NCBI RefSeq assembly: GCF_001026695.1
Contig: NZ_LDNB01000002.1
Location: 373,556-407,027 of the forward strand
Source: Neobacillus vireti
GTDB lineage: Bacteria; Bacillota; Bacilli; Bacillales; Cytobacillaceae
DNA length: 33,472 nt
Direction: 5' to 3'
This document shows positions 8,568 to 17,727 of this stretch, piece after piece. Under the pieces are notes generated by a model. That model saw only the letters and a program-made list of their open reading frames with translations, searched no databases and was not told the origin of the DNA. Position 1 is the first letter of the stretch. Every line of letters begins with the position of its first letter. The position numbers and the translations under genes were made by a program.

Positions 8568-9017
8568 ATGTATTTAGCTAGTAAAGACATGGCAGACTTG
8601 TTCAATGATCAACGAGGAATTAACGACGACTTTTCGTTTTATACCGTTACAGATAAAGCAAGTTTTTCGCAGCCTATGGGATTGTTTGTCCGATTAAACG
8701 AAGATTCAGGGGAACTTTTGGAAGCCATTGCTAATGGAGCTATCGCTGCCGTATGGGATGCTGAAGAAATGCTGCCGCAATATACACCAAACTATTTTCC
8801 GGTTTTTTTCACCAATGATTCAGCGGAAGCAATAAAAGAGATAATAAAATTATATAATGAAAAATTAGATGGAGAAACGAATAGTAAAATGGAGATAACT
8901 AACTTTAAATTTTCAAATAAAAAACTTCTTAATAAAAATAAACAATCATATGATATAGCTGTGATATTAGAAAAACTAACAAATAAAATGGCACTAAATA
9001 AGGATGGGAGGGGATAA
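8568..9017 (+). CDS. Small MurF-N-terminal-like protein of unknown function
   Basis: This 149-residue product lies between murE and mraY, where B. subtilis has no gene. Residues about 37-100 resemble the N-terminal substrate-recognition domain of Mur ligases, especially MurF: a GLFVRL strand, then [10 protein letters not shown] and [16 protein letters not shown]. It has no ATP loop (GTNGKT), no ligase centre and no membrane segment, so it cannot be a complete ligase. The last 50 residues are rich in Asn and Lys and the DNA there is strikingly A/T rich. GAGGTGAG precedes the ATG, it starts 2 bases after murE, and its stop lies 1 base before mraY, so it appears translated as part of the operon. 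It could be a relic of murF or a regulatory domain; neither is demonstrated. Confidence 0.75.
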   Translation: MYLASKDMADLFNDQRGINDDFSFYTVTDKASFSQPMGLFVRLNEDSGELLEAIANGAIAAVWDAEEMLPQYTPNYFPVFFTNDSAEAIKEIIKLYNEKLDGETNSKMEITNFKFSNKKLLNKNKQSYDIAVILEKLTNKMALNKDGRG

Positions 9018-9018
9018 A

Positions 9019-9996
9019 ATGAAGGAGCAAGTTATTTTTTTCACAATTATTATGAGCTTTCTCATATCGGTCTTACTTTCTCCAATTTTTATTCCCTTCT
9101 TAAGAAGGTTGAAATTTGGACAAAGCATTCGGGAAGAAGGTCCTAAATCACATCAAAAAAAATCAGGAACCCCAACAATGGGCGGGGTAATGATTTTATT
9201 CTCAATCATTATTACGACACTTGTCATGATTGGGAAATACTCAGACCAAACAAAAGTTAACGTGTTTTTACTGCTATTTGTTACTTTTGGTTTCGGGTTA
9301 CTTGGGTTCTTGGATGATTTTATCAAGGTGGTCTTAAAACGAAATTTAGGGCTAACATCAAAGCAAAAGTTTTTAGGTCAAATTATTATTTCCGTAATAT
9401 TTTATCTAATCTTAAAACATACGGGACAATCAACCGAGATCAAAATTCCGTTCAGTGATTTCTCATTTGATCTTGGCTGGTCCTATGTACTTTTCATCAT
9501 TTTCTGGCTAGTTGGATTCTCAAATGCAGTCAACTTAACGGATGGTCTTGACGGCTTGGTGTCAGGCACCGCAGCCATCGCATTCGGTGCATTTGCCGTT
9601 CTCGCTTGGAATAAAGGCGATCTTGAAATTGCCATTTTTTCAGTTGCTGTGGTGGGGGCAGTCTTAGGATTCTTAGTATTTAACGCACATCCTGCAAAGG
9701 TGTTCATGGGGGATACAGGGTCACTTGCACTTGGCGGTGCAATCGCAGGTATTGCGATATTAACAAAACTTGAACTGCTGCTCATCATAATTGGCGGGGT
9801 ATTTGTTATTGAAACGTTATCGGTTATCCTCCAGGTCGCATCCTTTAAGACGACAGGGAAACGGATTTTCCGAATGAGCCCTTTGCATCATCATTACGAA
9901 TTAGTCGGCTGGTCGGAATGGAGAGTTGTCGTAACCTTTTGGAGCGTAGGATTAATATTGGCAGTACTAGGAATCTATATTGAGGTGTGGTTGTAA
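9019..9996 (+). CDS. mraY: MraY, phospho-MurNAc-pentapeptide transferase
   Basis: MraY moves phospho-MurNAc-pentapeptide from UDP onto undecaprenyl phosphate, making lipid I in the membrane. The 325-residue protein has about ten hydrophobic segments and the family landmarks: [13 protein letters not shown], the aspartate pair [26 protein letters not shown] and the HHHYE loop near the C-terminus. The ATG at 9019 is preceded by GGGAGGGG and gives an N-terminus matching B. subtilis MraY. The open frame extends 15 bases upstream to an unsupported start at 9004. It begins 1 base after the orphan gene and ends directly against the murD GTG. Confidence 0.97.
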   Translation: MKEQVIFFTIIMSFLISVLLSPIFIPFLRRLKFGQSIREEGPKSHQKKSGTPTMGGVMILFSIIITTLVMIGKYSDQTKVNVFLLLFVTFGFGLLGFLDDFIKVVLKRNLGLTSKQKFLGQIIISVIFYLILKHTGQSTEIKIPFSDFSFDLGWSYVLFIIFWLVGFSNAVNLTDGLDGLVSGTAAIAFGAFAVLAWNKGDLEIAIFSVAVVGAVLGFLVFNAHPAKVFMGDTGSLALGGAIAGIAILTKLELLLIIIGGVFVIETLSVILQVASFKTTGKRIFRMSPLHHHYELVGWSEWRVVVTFWSVGLILAVLGIYIEVWL

Positions 9997-11349
9997 GTGA
10001 AGCAGATTGATGTATATCGACATAAGAAAATCCTTGTTCTTGGGCTGGCAAAAAGCGGGGTAACCGCTGCAGCTCTTTTACATAAGCTAGGGGCATTTGT
10101 TACCGTTAATGATAAAAAACCTCTTTCGGAAAATCCCGAGGCACAGGGGTTATTAGAACAAGGGATTAAAGTGATTTGTGGAGATCATCCAATAGAGCTA
10201 TTGGATGAGGGGTTTGAGCTGATTGTAAAAAATCCCGGCATCCCATATAATAATCCAATGATTGCCGGGGCGATTGAAAAGGGAATTCCTGTTATTACGG
10301 AAGTAGAGCTAGCTTATCAAATATCAGATGCACCTTTCATCGCAATTACAGGGACAAATGGAAAAACAACAACGACAACCCTCATTTTTGAAATGTTGAA
10401 CCAAGGCAACAAACAGCCATTAATTGCCGGAAATATTGGTACAGTGGCTTCAGGTGTAGCACAAAAGGCAACGAAGGAAAATACGATTGTGATTGAATTA
10501 TCGTCGTTTCAGCTGATGGGAATTGACACCTTTAAACCTAGAATAGCTATTATCACAAACCTTTATGATGCCCATTTGGATTACCATGGAACTAGAGAAG
10601 AATACATGAAAGCAAAGTCGAATATTACGAAAAAGCAAACCGAACTGGAATATCTAATCATTAATGCAGATCAGGAAGAAACACTTGAAATTGCCCGCAA
10701 TTCCAGAGCTAAAATCATTCCTTTTTCTACAAAGAAACATCTATCTGAAGGTGCCTTCATTAGCAATGGCTGGATTTGTTTTAATGATGAGAAGGTAATG
10801 GAGATTGAAAAAATTGCTTTGCCGGGAGTTCATAATCTCGAAAATATTTTATCCGCTATGGTAGCTGCCAAGCTTTCCGGTGTGGAAAATAGTGCGATTC
10901 AGGAAGTGCTGCAAACCTTTACGGGTGTAAAACACCGTTTGCAATATGTTACAGAAGTGAATGGCAGAAAATTTTATAACGACTCAAAGGCCACGAATAG
11001 TTTAGCAGCCATCAATGCCCTTGCAGCTTTTGATGCACCAATTATTCTACTAGCTGGCGGCCTTGACCGCGGCAATGAATTTGATGAACTGCTTCCTTAT
11101 TTAAAAAATGTTAAAGCGCTGGTTACATTTGGGCAGACGGCTCCAAAGATCGAGAGGGTTGGAAGCGAGGCTGGAATAAAAACAATCAAGCGTGTCGATA
11201 ATGTTGACAAGGCAGTGCCCGAGGCTTATCGTCACTCTGAACCAGGGGACATCATATTATTATCGCCAGCTTGTGCAAGTTGGGATCAATATAAAACTTT
11301 TGAAGTCAGGGGAGACATTTTTATTGAAGCGGTGCATAAGCTTAAGTAA
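9997..11349 (+). CDS. murD: MurD, UDP-MurNAc-L-alanine:D-glutamate ligase
   Basis: MurD is the cytoplasmic ligase that adds D-glutamate to UDP-MurNAc-L-Ala. The 450-residue product has an N-terminal Rossmann-like domain ([10 protein letters not shown]), the ATP loop [10 protein letters not shown] beginning at residue 119, and the central motif [19 protein letters not shown]. The C-terminal domain carries [13 protein letters not shown] and [10 protein letters not shown]. The start is GTG, immediately after the mraY stop with no intervening base. GAGGTG lies about 6 bases upstream, inside mraY, so translation is probably coupled. It is followed by a short intergenic segment holding a repeat remnant before spoVE. 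Confidence 0.96.
   Translation: MKQIDVYRHKKILVLGLAKSGVTAAALLHKLGAFVTVNDKKPLSENPEAQGLLEQGIKVICGDHPIELLDEGFELIVKNPGIPYNNPMIAGAIEKGIPVITEVELAYQISDAPFIAITGTNGKTTTTTLIFEMLNQGNKQPLIAGNIGTVASGVAQKATKENTIVIELSSFQLMGIDTFKPRIAIITNLYDAHLDYHGTREEYMKAKSNITKKQTELEYLIINADQEETLEIARNSRAKIIPFSTKKHLSEGAFISNGWICFNDEKVMEIEKIALPGVHNLENILSAMVAAKLSGVENSAIQEVLQTFTGVKHRLQYVTEVNGRKFYNDSKATNSLAAINALAAFDAPIILLAGGLDRGNEFDELLPYLKNVKALVTFGQTAPKIERVGSEAGIKTIKRVDNVDKAVPEAYRHSEPGDIILLSPACASWDQYKTFEVRGDIFIEAVHKLK
11315..11342 (+). promoter_or_regulatory. Candidate SigE-type promoter for spoVE inside murD
   Basis: ACATTTT at 11315-11321 and CATAAGCT at 11335-11342, 13 bases apart, partly match SigE boxes, and the spoVE start lies about 100 bases downstream. 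SigE dependence of spoVE is known in B. subtilis. The match is loose and the call rests largely on that precedent. Confidence 0.25.
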
Positions 11350-11363
11350 GGGCTTGTCCACAC

Positions 11364-11381
11364 GAAAAGCGAAAGCGCCTT
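11364..11381 (+). repeat. Family B element remnant (left end only)
   Basis: GAAAAGCGAAAGCGCCTT matches the left end of the family B element at 14764-14781 in 17 of 18 positions. The rest of the element is missing. It sits 14 bases after the murD stop. It may be the relic of an insertion or a chance stem sequence. Confidence 0.45.
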
Positions 11382-11444
11382 AAATAGGCTCTTACTTTGT
11401 CACCTATCGTGTTCAGCCCAAAACTCGCAGTTGAGGTGGATAGT

Positions 11445-12545
11445 GTGCCGACAAAGAGAACTACTCCTGATTTTATTTTAATGATTGTAACCTTCACGCT
11501 GCTGGCGATAGGGCTAATCATGGTTTACAGCGCAAGTGCGATTTGGGCTGAATATAAATTTCATGATTCCTTTTTCTTTGCAAAAAGGCAGATTCTCTTT
11601 GCCGGGGTCGGTATTGCTGCCATGTTTTTTATTATGAATATCAACTACTGGACATGGAGAACCTGGTCGAAAACAATCATTATTGTTTGTTTTGTGTTGT
11701 TAATCCTCGTCTTAATTCCTGGAATTGGAAATGAAAGAAACGGATCTAGAAGCTGGATCGGGGTTGGGGCTTTTTCAATTCAGCCTTCAGAATTTATGAA
11801 GCTAGCGATGATTGCCTTTTTGGCAAAATTCCTATCTGAACGGCAAAAGCTGATAACCTCGTTTAAAAAAGGGCTTGTCCCTTCTTTAGGGCTTGCATTT
11901 ATTGCCTTTGCCATGATTATGCTCCAACCGGATTTAGGCACTGGAACGGTCATGATGGGTACATGTGTGGTAATGATTTTCATCGCAGGAGCACGGATCA
12001 GTCACTTTGCTTTCTTAGGGCTTTTGGGTGTTGCGGGATTTATAGGCTTAATTGCTTCCGCACCCTATCGAATAAAGCGGATTACCTCATTTTTAGATCC
12101 TTGGTCAGACCCACTCGTGAGTGGATTTCAAATCATTCAATCGCTTTACGCCATCGGCCCTGGTGGATTATTTGGACTGGGCCTTGGTCAAAGCAGACAA
12201 AAGTTTTTTTATCTGCCAGAACCACAAACAGATTTTATCTTCGCGATTCTTTCTGAAGAATTAGGATTTATTGGTGGTTCGTTCATTTTACTCTTATTTG
12301 CGCTATTATTATGGCGCGGTATCCGGATTGCTCTTGGTGCTCCAGATTTGTATGGAAGCTTTCTTGCGGTTGGGATTATCGCCATGGTGGCCATTCAGGT
12401 TATGATTAATATCGGTGTCGTAACAGGGCTTATGCCGGTAACCGGCATAACACTGCCATTTTTAAGCTATGGGGGCTCATCATTGACCTTAATGCTTATG
12501 GCTATCGGTGTTCTCCTTAACATTAGCCGGTATTCAAGATATTAA
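11445..12545 (+). CDS. spoVE: SpoVE, SEDS-family spore cortex protein (FtsW/RodA type)
   Basis: SpoVE is a SEDS membrane protein needed for spore cortex synthesis, as glycan polymerase and/or lipid II handler, in partnership with SpoVD. The 366-residue length equals B. subtilis SpoVE. Ten hydrophobic segments are visible, with VYSASA in the first, RNGSRSWI, SIQPSEFMKLA, QPDLGTG, and the long outer loop ending FYLPEPQTDFIFAILSEELG. PVTGITLPFLSYGGSS lies near the C-terminus. The GTG at 11445 is chosen because GAGGTGG lies 5 bases upstream and the protein then aligns end to end with the family. The frame runs upstream to a TTG at 11397 without support. A weak terminator follows. Confidence 0.95.
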   Translation: MPTKRTTPDFILMIVTFTLLAIGLIMVYSASAIWAEYKFHDSFFFAKRQILFAGVGIAAMFFIMNINYWTWRTWSKTIIIVCFVLLILVLIPGIGNERNGSRSWIGVGAFSIQPSEFMKLAMIAFLAKFLSERQKLITSFKKGLVPSLGLAFIAFAMIMLQPDLGTGTVMMGTCVVMIFIAGARISHFAFLGLLGVAGFIGLIASAPYRIKRITSFLDPWSDPLVSGFQIIQSLYAIGPGGLFGLGLGQSRQKFFYLPEPQTDFIFAILSEELGFIGGSFILLLFALLLWRGIRIALGAPDLYGSFLAVGIIAMVAIQVMINIGVVTGLMPVTGITLPFLSYGGSSLTLMLMAIGVLLNISRYSRY

Positions 12546-12552
12546 AAATGTT

Positions 12553-12579
12553 ACCCTGTTAACCGGCAGGGTTCTTTTT
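12553..12579 (+). terminator. Probable terminator after spoVE
   Basis: ACCCTG (12553-12558) pairs with CAGGGT (12567-12572) across an 8-base loop, followed by TCTTTTT. The stem is only 6 bases, so termination may be partial. Confidence 0.6.
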
Positions 12580-12689
12580 CGTATTACGTTACATTTATAT
12601 AACAATCTTTTTTCATTTGCTTTCTTTAATCTGTTTTTATAGTAAGATAAGTATGCACTCAGGTGTTAAATAGTTAATGAGGTGGAAGA

Positions 12690-13793
12690 ATGAAAATAGT
12701 CGTGAGCGGCGGCGGGACTGGCGGGCATATTTATCCGGCACTCGCACTAATTAGGGAAATTCAAAAAGAGAATAAAGATGCAGAATTTCTATACATAGGT
12801 ACAATTAATGGCTTAGAAGGTAAACTCGTTCCTAGGGAAAATATAGCTTTTAAATCGATTCATATTACTGGATTCAAGAGAAAGCTGTCCTTTGAAAATG
12901 TAAAAACGATTTTCCGATTTCTGAAAGGTGTAACAGATAGCAAAAAAATATTAAAAGAGTTTAAGCCTGACATTGTCATAGGAACCGGCGGATATGTGTG
13001 CGGACCTGTAGTATATGCGGCAGCGAAACTGCGAATTCCAACGATTATTCATGAACAAAATAGTGTACCCGGCCTGACGAATAAATTCTTAAGCCGTTAT
13101 GTGAATAAAATTGCAATTTGCTTTGAAGAGGCCAAAAGTTATTTTCCGGGAGATAAGGTGGTTTTTACCGGAAATCCCCGAGCTTCTGAGGTAATTGGCA
13201 AGGATGGGATAAAAGGCCGGCTATCAGCAGGACTTAGTACCACAATGCCCGCTGTCCTAATCTTTGGAGGCAGCCGCGGCGCGAGACCAATCAATGAAGC
13301 GGTAGTAAAGGCGTTATCGGAATTGGCAGAAAAGCCTTATCAAGTTCTCTATATTACTGGCGATGTTCATTATGAAGCGGTCCAAAAGGAAACAGAGTTA
13401 ATTGGAAGTCCGAAAAATGTTGTGATAAAACCGTTTATTCATAATATGCCGGAGGTTCTTGCAGGTATTGATTTAGTTGTTTCAAGAGCAGGTGCAACGA
13501 CACTTGCCGAAATAACCTCACTTGGCATTCCAAGCATTCTTGTCCCTAGTCCGTATGTTACTAATAATCATCAAGAGAAGAACGCACGATCCTTAAGTGA
13601 CCAGGGTGCAGCAGAATTGCTTTTAGAAAAAGATTTAACTAGTAAAAGTCTGGTGAACTCCATTGATCAAATTCTTTTAAATAATGAAACTTTAACGGAT
13701 ATGAAAGGTCATGCTAAAAAAATGGGCGTTCCAGATTCAGCAGAAAGGCTTTACTCCTTAATGAGACAGCTTGTTAAAGGAAAACTTAAGTAG
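12690..13793 (+). CDS. murG: MurG, undecaprenyl-PP-MurNAc-pentapeptide GlcNAc transferase
   Basis: MurG adds N-acetylglucosamine from UDP-GlcNAc to lipid I, forming lipid II at the inner face of the membrane. The 367-residue protein is a two-domain GT-B glycosyltransferase. The N-terminal [12 protein letters not shown] loop is at about residues 7-18, [13 protein letters not shown] follows near 125, [11 protein letters not shown] near 192, and the UDP-sugar-binding [11 protein letters not shown] is in the C-terminal domain. GAGGTGG lies about 6 bases before the ATG. With the spoVE terminator upstream it probably has its own promoter; I see only a weak TTGCTT/TAGTAA pair upstream. It leads the murG-murB-divIB group. 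Confidence 0.97.
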   Translation: MKIVVSGGGTGGHIYPALALIREIQKENKDAEFLYIGTINGLEGKLVPRENIAFKSIHITGFKRKLSFENVKTIFRFLKGVTDSKKILKEFKPDIVIGTGGYVCGPVVYAAAKLRIPTIIHEQNSVPGLTNKFLSRYVNKIAICFEEAKSYFPGDKVVFTGNPRASEVIGKDGIKGRLSAGLSTTMPAVLIFGGSRGARPINEAVVKALSELAEKPYQVLYITGDVHYEAVQKETELIGSPKNVVIKPFIHNMPEVLAGIDLVVSRAGATTLAEITSLGIPSILVPSPYVTNNHQEKNARSLSDQGAAELLLEKDLTSKSLVNSIDQILLNNETLTDMKGHAKKMGVPDSAERLYSLMRQLVKGKLK

Positions 13794-13854
13794 CCCAAAT
13801 CGATTTTCAGCATAAACTAATGTTAAGTGTATATAGGAAAGTTAGGTGTTAAAT

Positions 13855-14763
13855 ATGGACGGAATTGTAACGGAATTACAGGCTTTAAATATTGGGAAGG
13901 TGAAGAAAAATGAATCGCTTGCCCAACATACTACAATAAAAATTGGCGGTCCGGCCGACCTGCTTATTGAACCTTCGTCAGTAGAAAACTTAAATCAGGT
14001 AATGGGTGTGATTAGAAAACATCGCTTAAAGTGGCGGGCAATTGGGCGAGGGTCCAATCTTTTAGTCTCTGATAAAGGGATTGAAGGGGCAGTGATTAAG
14101 CTCGGTTCAGGTTTAGACCATCTTGAAATTAACGACACCGAAATTACAGTCGGCGGCGGTCATTCGCTAGTAAGCTTATCTACATTAATTAGCAAAAAAG
14201 GGCTGTCAGGGCTTGAGTTTGCCAGCGGTATCCCAGGGTCTGTCGGCGGGGCTGTTTATATGAATGCCGGTGCTCATGGCTCAGATATTAGCAATATTCT
14301 AACTAAGGCACGGATTCTTTTTGATGATGGGACGATGGAATGGCTTTCGTCTGAAGAAATGGAGTTTTCTTATCGAACCTCTGTCCTCCAGAAAAAACGT
14401 CCAGGAATTGTAGTCGAAGCTGTTTTTCAGCTTGCACAAGGTGATCGACCAGCAATTGTTTCACAAATGCTAAAGAACAAGGATTATCGAAAAGAAACAC
14501 AGCCGTGGAATTTCCCTTGCGCCGGCAGTATTTTTCGAAATCCTCTTCCTAATTACGCCGGTAAATTAATCGAGGTCGCCGGATTAAAGGGCTTCAGTAT
14601 TGGTGGCGCAAAGATTTCAGAAATGCATGGAAACTTTATTGTCAATGCCGGGAACGCTACTGCTGGAGATGTGCTTGCCTTAATTGAGCACGTAAAGGAT
14701 ACCATTTACAGTTTATATGAAATAAAAATGGAGACTGAGGTAGAAATAATCGGTAGGAAATAA
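13855..14763 (+). CDS. murB: MurB, UDP-N-acetylenolpyruvoylglucosamine reductase
   Basis: MurB is the FAD- and NADPH-dependent enzyme that reduces UDP-GlcNAc-enolpyruvate to UDP-MurNAc. The 302-residue protein is of the shorter type II form. It shows the FAD-binding [10 protein letters not shown], the [19 protein letters not shown] segment, and CAGSIFRNP with the likely proton-donor serine, and ends with the [11 protein letters not shown] region. The ATG at 13855 is preferred over the GTG at 13846 because it aligns with B. subtilis MurB and has TAGGTG at a suitable distance. Its TAA stop is also the first three bases of the family B element, so the repeat abuts the reading frame exactly. Confidence 0.95.
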   Translation: MDGIVTELQALNIGKVKKNESLAQHTTIKIGGPADLLIEPSSVENLNQVMGVIRKHRLKWRAIGRGSNLLVSDKGIEGAVIKLGSGLDHLEINDTEITVGGGHSLVSLSTLISKKGLSGLEFASGIPGSVGGAVYMNAGAHGSDISNILTKARILFDDGTMEWLSSEEMEFSYRTSVLQKKRPGIVVEAVFQLAQGDRPAIVSQMLKNKDYRKETQPWNFPCAGSIFRNPLPNYAGKLIEVAGLKGFSIGGAKISEMHGNFIVNAGNATAGDVLALIEHVKDTIYSLYEIKMETEVEIIGRK

Positions 14764-14885
14764 GAAAAGCGCAAGCGCCTTGCTCAGCTCCGAAAAGCAC
14801 AAGACGAGCCGGCCGAAAGGTTGTTTTTTAACCTTTTGGACGGATTGGCTTGTGACCTCGAGGGGCTAGGCGCTGGAGCTAGACA
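14761..14885 (+). repeat. Family B interspersed element, copy 1 (after murB)
   Basis: This element of 125 bases is about 80 percent identical by eye to 31669-31792. It begins TAAGAAAAG and ends CTAGACA. An outer stem AGCGCCT/AGGCGCT, inner stems AGCTCC/GGGGCT and CACAAG/CTTGTG, and a terminal hairpin CCGAAAGGTT/AACCTTTTGG can be drawn. Several paired positions change together in the other copy. No protein is encoded. Confidence 0.85.
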
Positions 14886-14922
14886 GCTATCAAATAAACT
14901 TACTTTTCTTGTAAGAAATACC

Positions 14923-14950
14923 TTACCAATGACAAAAATTGTGTTATAAT
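14923..14950 (+). promoter_or_regulatory. Candidate SigA promoter for divIB
   Basis: TTACCA at 14923-14928 and a perfect TATAAT at 14945-14950 are 16 bases apart. They lie just downstream of the family B element and about 155 bases before divIB. This would give divIB-ylxW-ylxX-sbp a promoter independent of murG-murB. Confidence 0.5.
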
Positions 14951-14992
14951 AACTGATAATATAATAGGTGGAAAGCCTGAAGATAGTGAATG

Positions 14993-15030
14993 ACGGCATG
15001 ATTTCTCGTGCCGTTGTTTCTCTTTTCATG
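14993..15030 (+). terminator. Possible leader hairpin or terminator before divIB
   Basis: ACGGCA (14993-14998) pairs with TGCCGT (15009-15014) across a 10-base loop, followed by a T-rich but interrupted tract (TGTTTCTCTTTTC). It lies between the candidate promoter and divIB, so it could attenuate that transcript. The stem is short. Confidence 0.35.
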
Positions 15031-15105
15031 GTAACCGCATCGAAAATTTAGGACAAGCCGATGTTGTAATTTAGGGCAGCCGCTTTTTATGTGGAGGAAT
15101 CATGG

Positions 15106-15897
15106 ATGGAAAAAGGTAAAATTGTTGCTCTTGAGGATCGTATTCCTAAGCTTAAGGAACAAAGAAGGCGGAAAGCAAACAGACGTCTTGTGCTCTTGCT
15201 AATTATGTTTTTTACATTGATTGTCGTCATTGCCTATACTCAGTCCCCTTTTAGTCATGTTAAAACAATTGCCATACAAGGGAATGAAGTTTATTCCCAG
15301 GCAGAAATAATCAAGAAGAGCGGACTTTCGAAAAATACGAATATTTGGAAAGTTAGAAAAATCGCTGTTGCTTCCAAATTACAGCAATTATCTGAAATAA
15401 AAAAAGCAGATGTAAACATTCAATGGCCAAACACGGTTCAAATCCAAGTAAAAGAGTATAAAAGAATGGCCTATCTTAAACAAGATACAAACTACTATCC
15501 AGTCATGGAAAATGGAAAAATCTTAAAAGAAAGACAAATGGAAAAAATTCCTATTAATTCTCCGATTCTTTTAGATTTCAAAGAAGGGCCCGCCCTTAAC
15601 GAAATGATGAAAGAGCTAAAAAATCTTCCAAGTGAAATTTTAAACTCCATTTCCGAAATTTATTATTCTCCGAAAAAAACCGATCAGTATCATATTTCCT
15701 TATTTATGAACGATGGCTTTGAGGTAAGTGCGACATTAAGAAGTTTTTCGGAAAAGATGATCCATTATCCCTCTATCATCAGCCAATTGGATCCTAACAA
15801 AAAGGGACTTATCGATATGGAAGTAGGTTCATATTTTAAGGCTTTTGAACCGGAAGTGGAGGAAAAAGAAGTTGAAAAAGATCAAGGTGAAGGGTAA
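15106..15897 (+). CDS. divIB: DivIB (FtsQ), cell division protein
   Basis: DivIB is a bitopic divisome protein whose outer domain stabilises FtsL-DivIC and is also needed during sporulation division. The 263 residues equal the B. subtilis length. A basic cytoplasmic stretch (IPKLKEQRRRKANRR) is followed by one membrane segment at about residues 29-46. The POTRA domain comes next (VKTIAIQGNEVYSQAEIIKKSG), then the beta domain with SEISEIYYSP-like sequence and the conserved YPSIISQL. The ATG at 15106 has GTGGAGG 8 bases upstream; a GTG at 15091 would lie within that site. The charged tail overlaps the start of ylxW by 26 bases. Confidence 0.95.
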   Translation: MEKGKIVALEDRIPKLKEQRRRKANRRLVLLLIMFFTLIVVIAYTQSPFSHVKTIAIQGNEVYSQAEIIKKSGLSKNTNIWKVRKIAVASKLQQLSEIKKADVNIQWPNTVQIQVKEYKRMAYLKQDTNYYPVMENGKILKERQMEKIPINSPILLDFKEGPALNEMMKELKNLPSEILNSISEIYYSPKKTDQYHISLFMNDGFEVSATLRSFSEKMIHYPSIISQLDPNKKGLIDMEVGSYFKAFEPEVEEKEVEKDQGEG

Positions 15898-16582
15898 ACA
15901 TTTTATCTTGTCCCTTGTCTGTCTTATACTAGGGTTTATGATAGCCTTCTCCTATCATCTGACCAAAATTGAGAGCCAAAATGAAAACCTTGATAGGTCA
16001 GGCAAACAATATGAAAAGACCCTTGTCTTAAGAAATCAATTGATTGCCCAAGAAGAGACGAATCGTAAACTCCAAAAAGAGTTGCATCAAAAGCAAGACA
16101 AGGTACTTAAAAATGAAAAAGACTTAGCAAAGGAAGCACAAGTTTTTCTTAACCAGGCAGAAGATACTGAAAAATATCGGATGTTTCTTGGCAAAGTAAA
16201 GGTGAAAGGGAAAGGAGTAAAAATTACTCTTTCCGATGGTGCCTATGATCCAAAAGAAGTGAATATTAATAATTATCTTGTACATGAACACCACGTTTTC
16301 AAAGTGGTAAACGAGCTTTATATTTCTGGTGCAGCAGCGGTTGCCATAAATGGCCAAAGGCTGACGAGCCATTCATATATAGTATGTAATGGGCCAGTCA
16401 TTACAGTTGATGGTGTTCAATACCCTGCTCCGTTTGTCATTACTGCAATCGGAGATCCAGATGTTCTTGCCGCGTCTATAAACCTGACGGGAGGAATAAA
16501 GGATCAGTTAGTTAATGATAACCTTGTTTTTACACTAGAAAAAATAAATGAAATGACCTTGAATCCAATTTTAGGAAGTTGA
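15872..16582 (+). CDS. ylxW: YlxW-like DUF881 protein
   Basis: This 236-residue member of the DUF881 family has unknown molecular function. An N-terminal membrane segment at about residues 10-28 is followed by a charged coiled coil to about residue 85. The DUF881 domain is recognised by KGVKITLSDG, the HHVFKVVNELYISGAAAVAINGQRL-type segment and the GPVITVDGV strand. The start is taken as TTG at 15872 because GTGGAGG, the same site used by divIB, lies 9 bases upstream. The gene overlaps divIB by 26 bases, so the two are probably translationally coupled. The adjacent ylxX is a second, diverged DUF881 gene, suggesting an old tandem duplication. Confidence 0.88.
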   Translation: MKKIKVKGKHFILSLVCLILGFMIAFSYHLTKIESQNENLDRSGKQYEKTLVLRNQLIAQEETNRKLQKELHQKQDKVLKNEKDLAKEAQVFLNQAEDTEKYRMFLGKVKVKGKGVKITLSDGAYDPKEVNINNYLVHEHHVFKVVNELYISGAAAVAINGQRLTSHSYIVCNGPVITVDGVQYPAPFVITAIGDPDVLAASINLTGGIKDQLVNDNLVFTLEKINEMTLNPILGS

Positions 16583-16624
16583 TTAAAGTCCACTTTAAGA
16601 TTAATTTAAAGGTTAGGTAAAAAA

Positions 16625-17356
16625 ATGGACAAGCCCAAAATGAATGTTAGTTTAACCTTGGTTGCTGCAGTTGTCGGTTTTATGATTGCGATTCAATTCC
16701 AAACAGTGAAGAAACCGAATGAGCGGGATACACGCGATATTTGGCAGCTACGCGCGGCTTTACTGAAAGAAAAGGAACTTGAGTCCAATTTATTGGGAGA
16801 GATTCGTTCTAATGAAGAGAAATTATCAGCCTATGAATCTAAAAGAAAACAAAGTAAGGAACAGGCATTACGGGATACTTTGCAGGAATTAAAATTGGAA
16901 GCAGGACAAACCGAAATTTCTGGACCTGGGATTACCCTGCAGATTGAACCTGTAATAGAGGATATTCAGCTGGGGTCTCCGGATACAAAAATCGTTTCAC
17001 CCGAACTCCTAAAAAGGCTGCTGAACGAATTGAATATGTACGAAGCAAAGTATCTGGCGATTGATGGTCAAAGAATTATTAATACTACTGTAATTAGGGA
17101 TATTAATAGAGAAACTAAAATAGACGGGCATACAATTAAGAATTTGCCGTTAGAAATTAAAGTTGGCGTTGATACGATGAATGCTGCTGAAAAGTTGTCT
17201 AATCGGATGAAGGTATCAAAGGCCAGGGATGAATTTTTTACTGAAAGCTTGAGACTTAACGTTTCTGATGCAGATCCAGCCGTGAGTATTCCTTCTTACA
17301 ATAACCCAATTCGTATTAAATACATGGAGCCGATTAAAGAAGGGGGCGGTTCCTAA
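16625..17356 (+). CDS. ylxX: YlxX-like DUF881 protein
   Basis: The second DUF881 protein has 243 residues. It has an N-terminal membrane segment at about residues 8-23, a coiled coil at about 40-85, then the DUF881 core with ISGPGITLQIEP, LLNELNMYEAKYLAIDGQRI and TVIRDINRETKIDGH. It follows ylxW by 42 bases with AAGGTTAGGT before the ATG. The last base of its stop is the first base of the sbp start. Position beside divIB, sbp and ftsA in Bacillus suggests an envelope or division-related role, but none is established. Confidence 0.88.
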   Translation: MDKPKMNVSLTLVAAVVGFMIAIQFQTVKKPNERDTRDIWQLRAALLKEKELESNLLGEIRSNEEKLSAYESKRKQSKEQALRDTLQELKLEAGQTEISGPGITLQIEPVIEDIQLGSPDTKIVSPELLKRLLNELNMYEAKYLAIDGQRIINTTVIRDINRETKIDGHTIKNLPLEIKVGVDTMNAAEKLSNRMKVSKARDEFFTESLRLNVSDADPAVSIPSYNNPIRIKYMEPIKEGGGS

Positions 17357-17718
17357 TGTGGCTTCCGTTTGTTGGACTAATTATTGGAATCATACTCGGG
17401 TTATTAACAGAAATCCGAATTCCTGAAGAATATTCCAATTATTTATCAATTGCAGTCTTAGCAGCCCTTGATACGCTTTTCGGGGGAATCAGGGCATACC
17501 TGCAGAATATTTATGATGAAAAGGTTTTTGTTTCTGGATTCTTTTTTAATATAATACTAGCTGCAAGTTTAGCTTTTCTCGGTGTCCATCTTGGTGTAGA
17601 CTTGTATTTAGCGGCAGTTTTTGCGTTTGGAGTCAGGTTGTTCCAAAATATTGCTGTCATTAGAAGAATATTATTGACAAAATGGTCACCAAACAAAGAA
17701 AAAGTAGAAAAAAATTGA
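17356..17718 (+). CDS. sbp: Sbp, small basic membrane protein (DUF1290)
   Basis: This 120-residue integral membrane protein of the DUF1290 family has unknown function. Three or four hydrophobic segments are visible (starting at residues 2, 28, 55 and 74). The conserved RIPEEYSNYLSIAVLAALD and DTLFGGIRAYL stretches lie in the first half, and the C-terminus is basic. The ATG overlaps the ylxX stop by one base (TAATG), so expression is probably coupled. It is the last gene before the ftsA promoter region, as in B. subtilis. Confidence 0.9.
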   Translation: MWLPFVGLIIGIILGLLTEIRIPEEYSNYLSIAVLAALDTLFGGIRAYLQNIYDEKVFVSGFFFNIILAASLAFLGVHLGVDLYLAAVFAFGVRLFQNIAVIRRILLTKWSPNKEKVEKN

Positions 17719-17727
17719 TATTTTTTA

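Noticed and set aside
8568..9017. Frameshifted full murF
   Set aside because: No MurF central or C-terminal domain follows in any frame; mraY begins one base after the stop.
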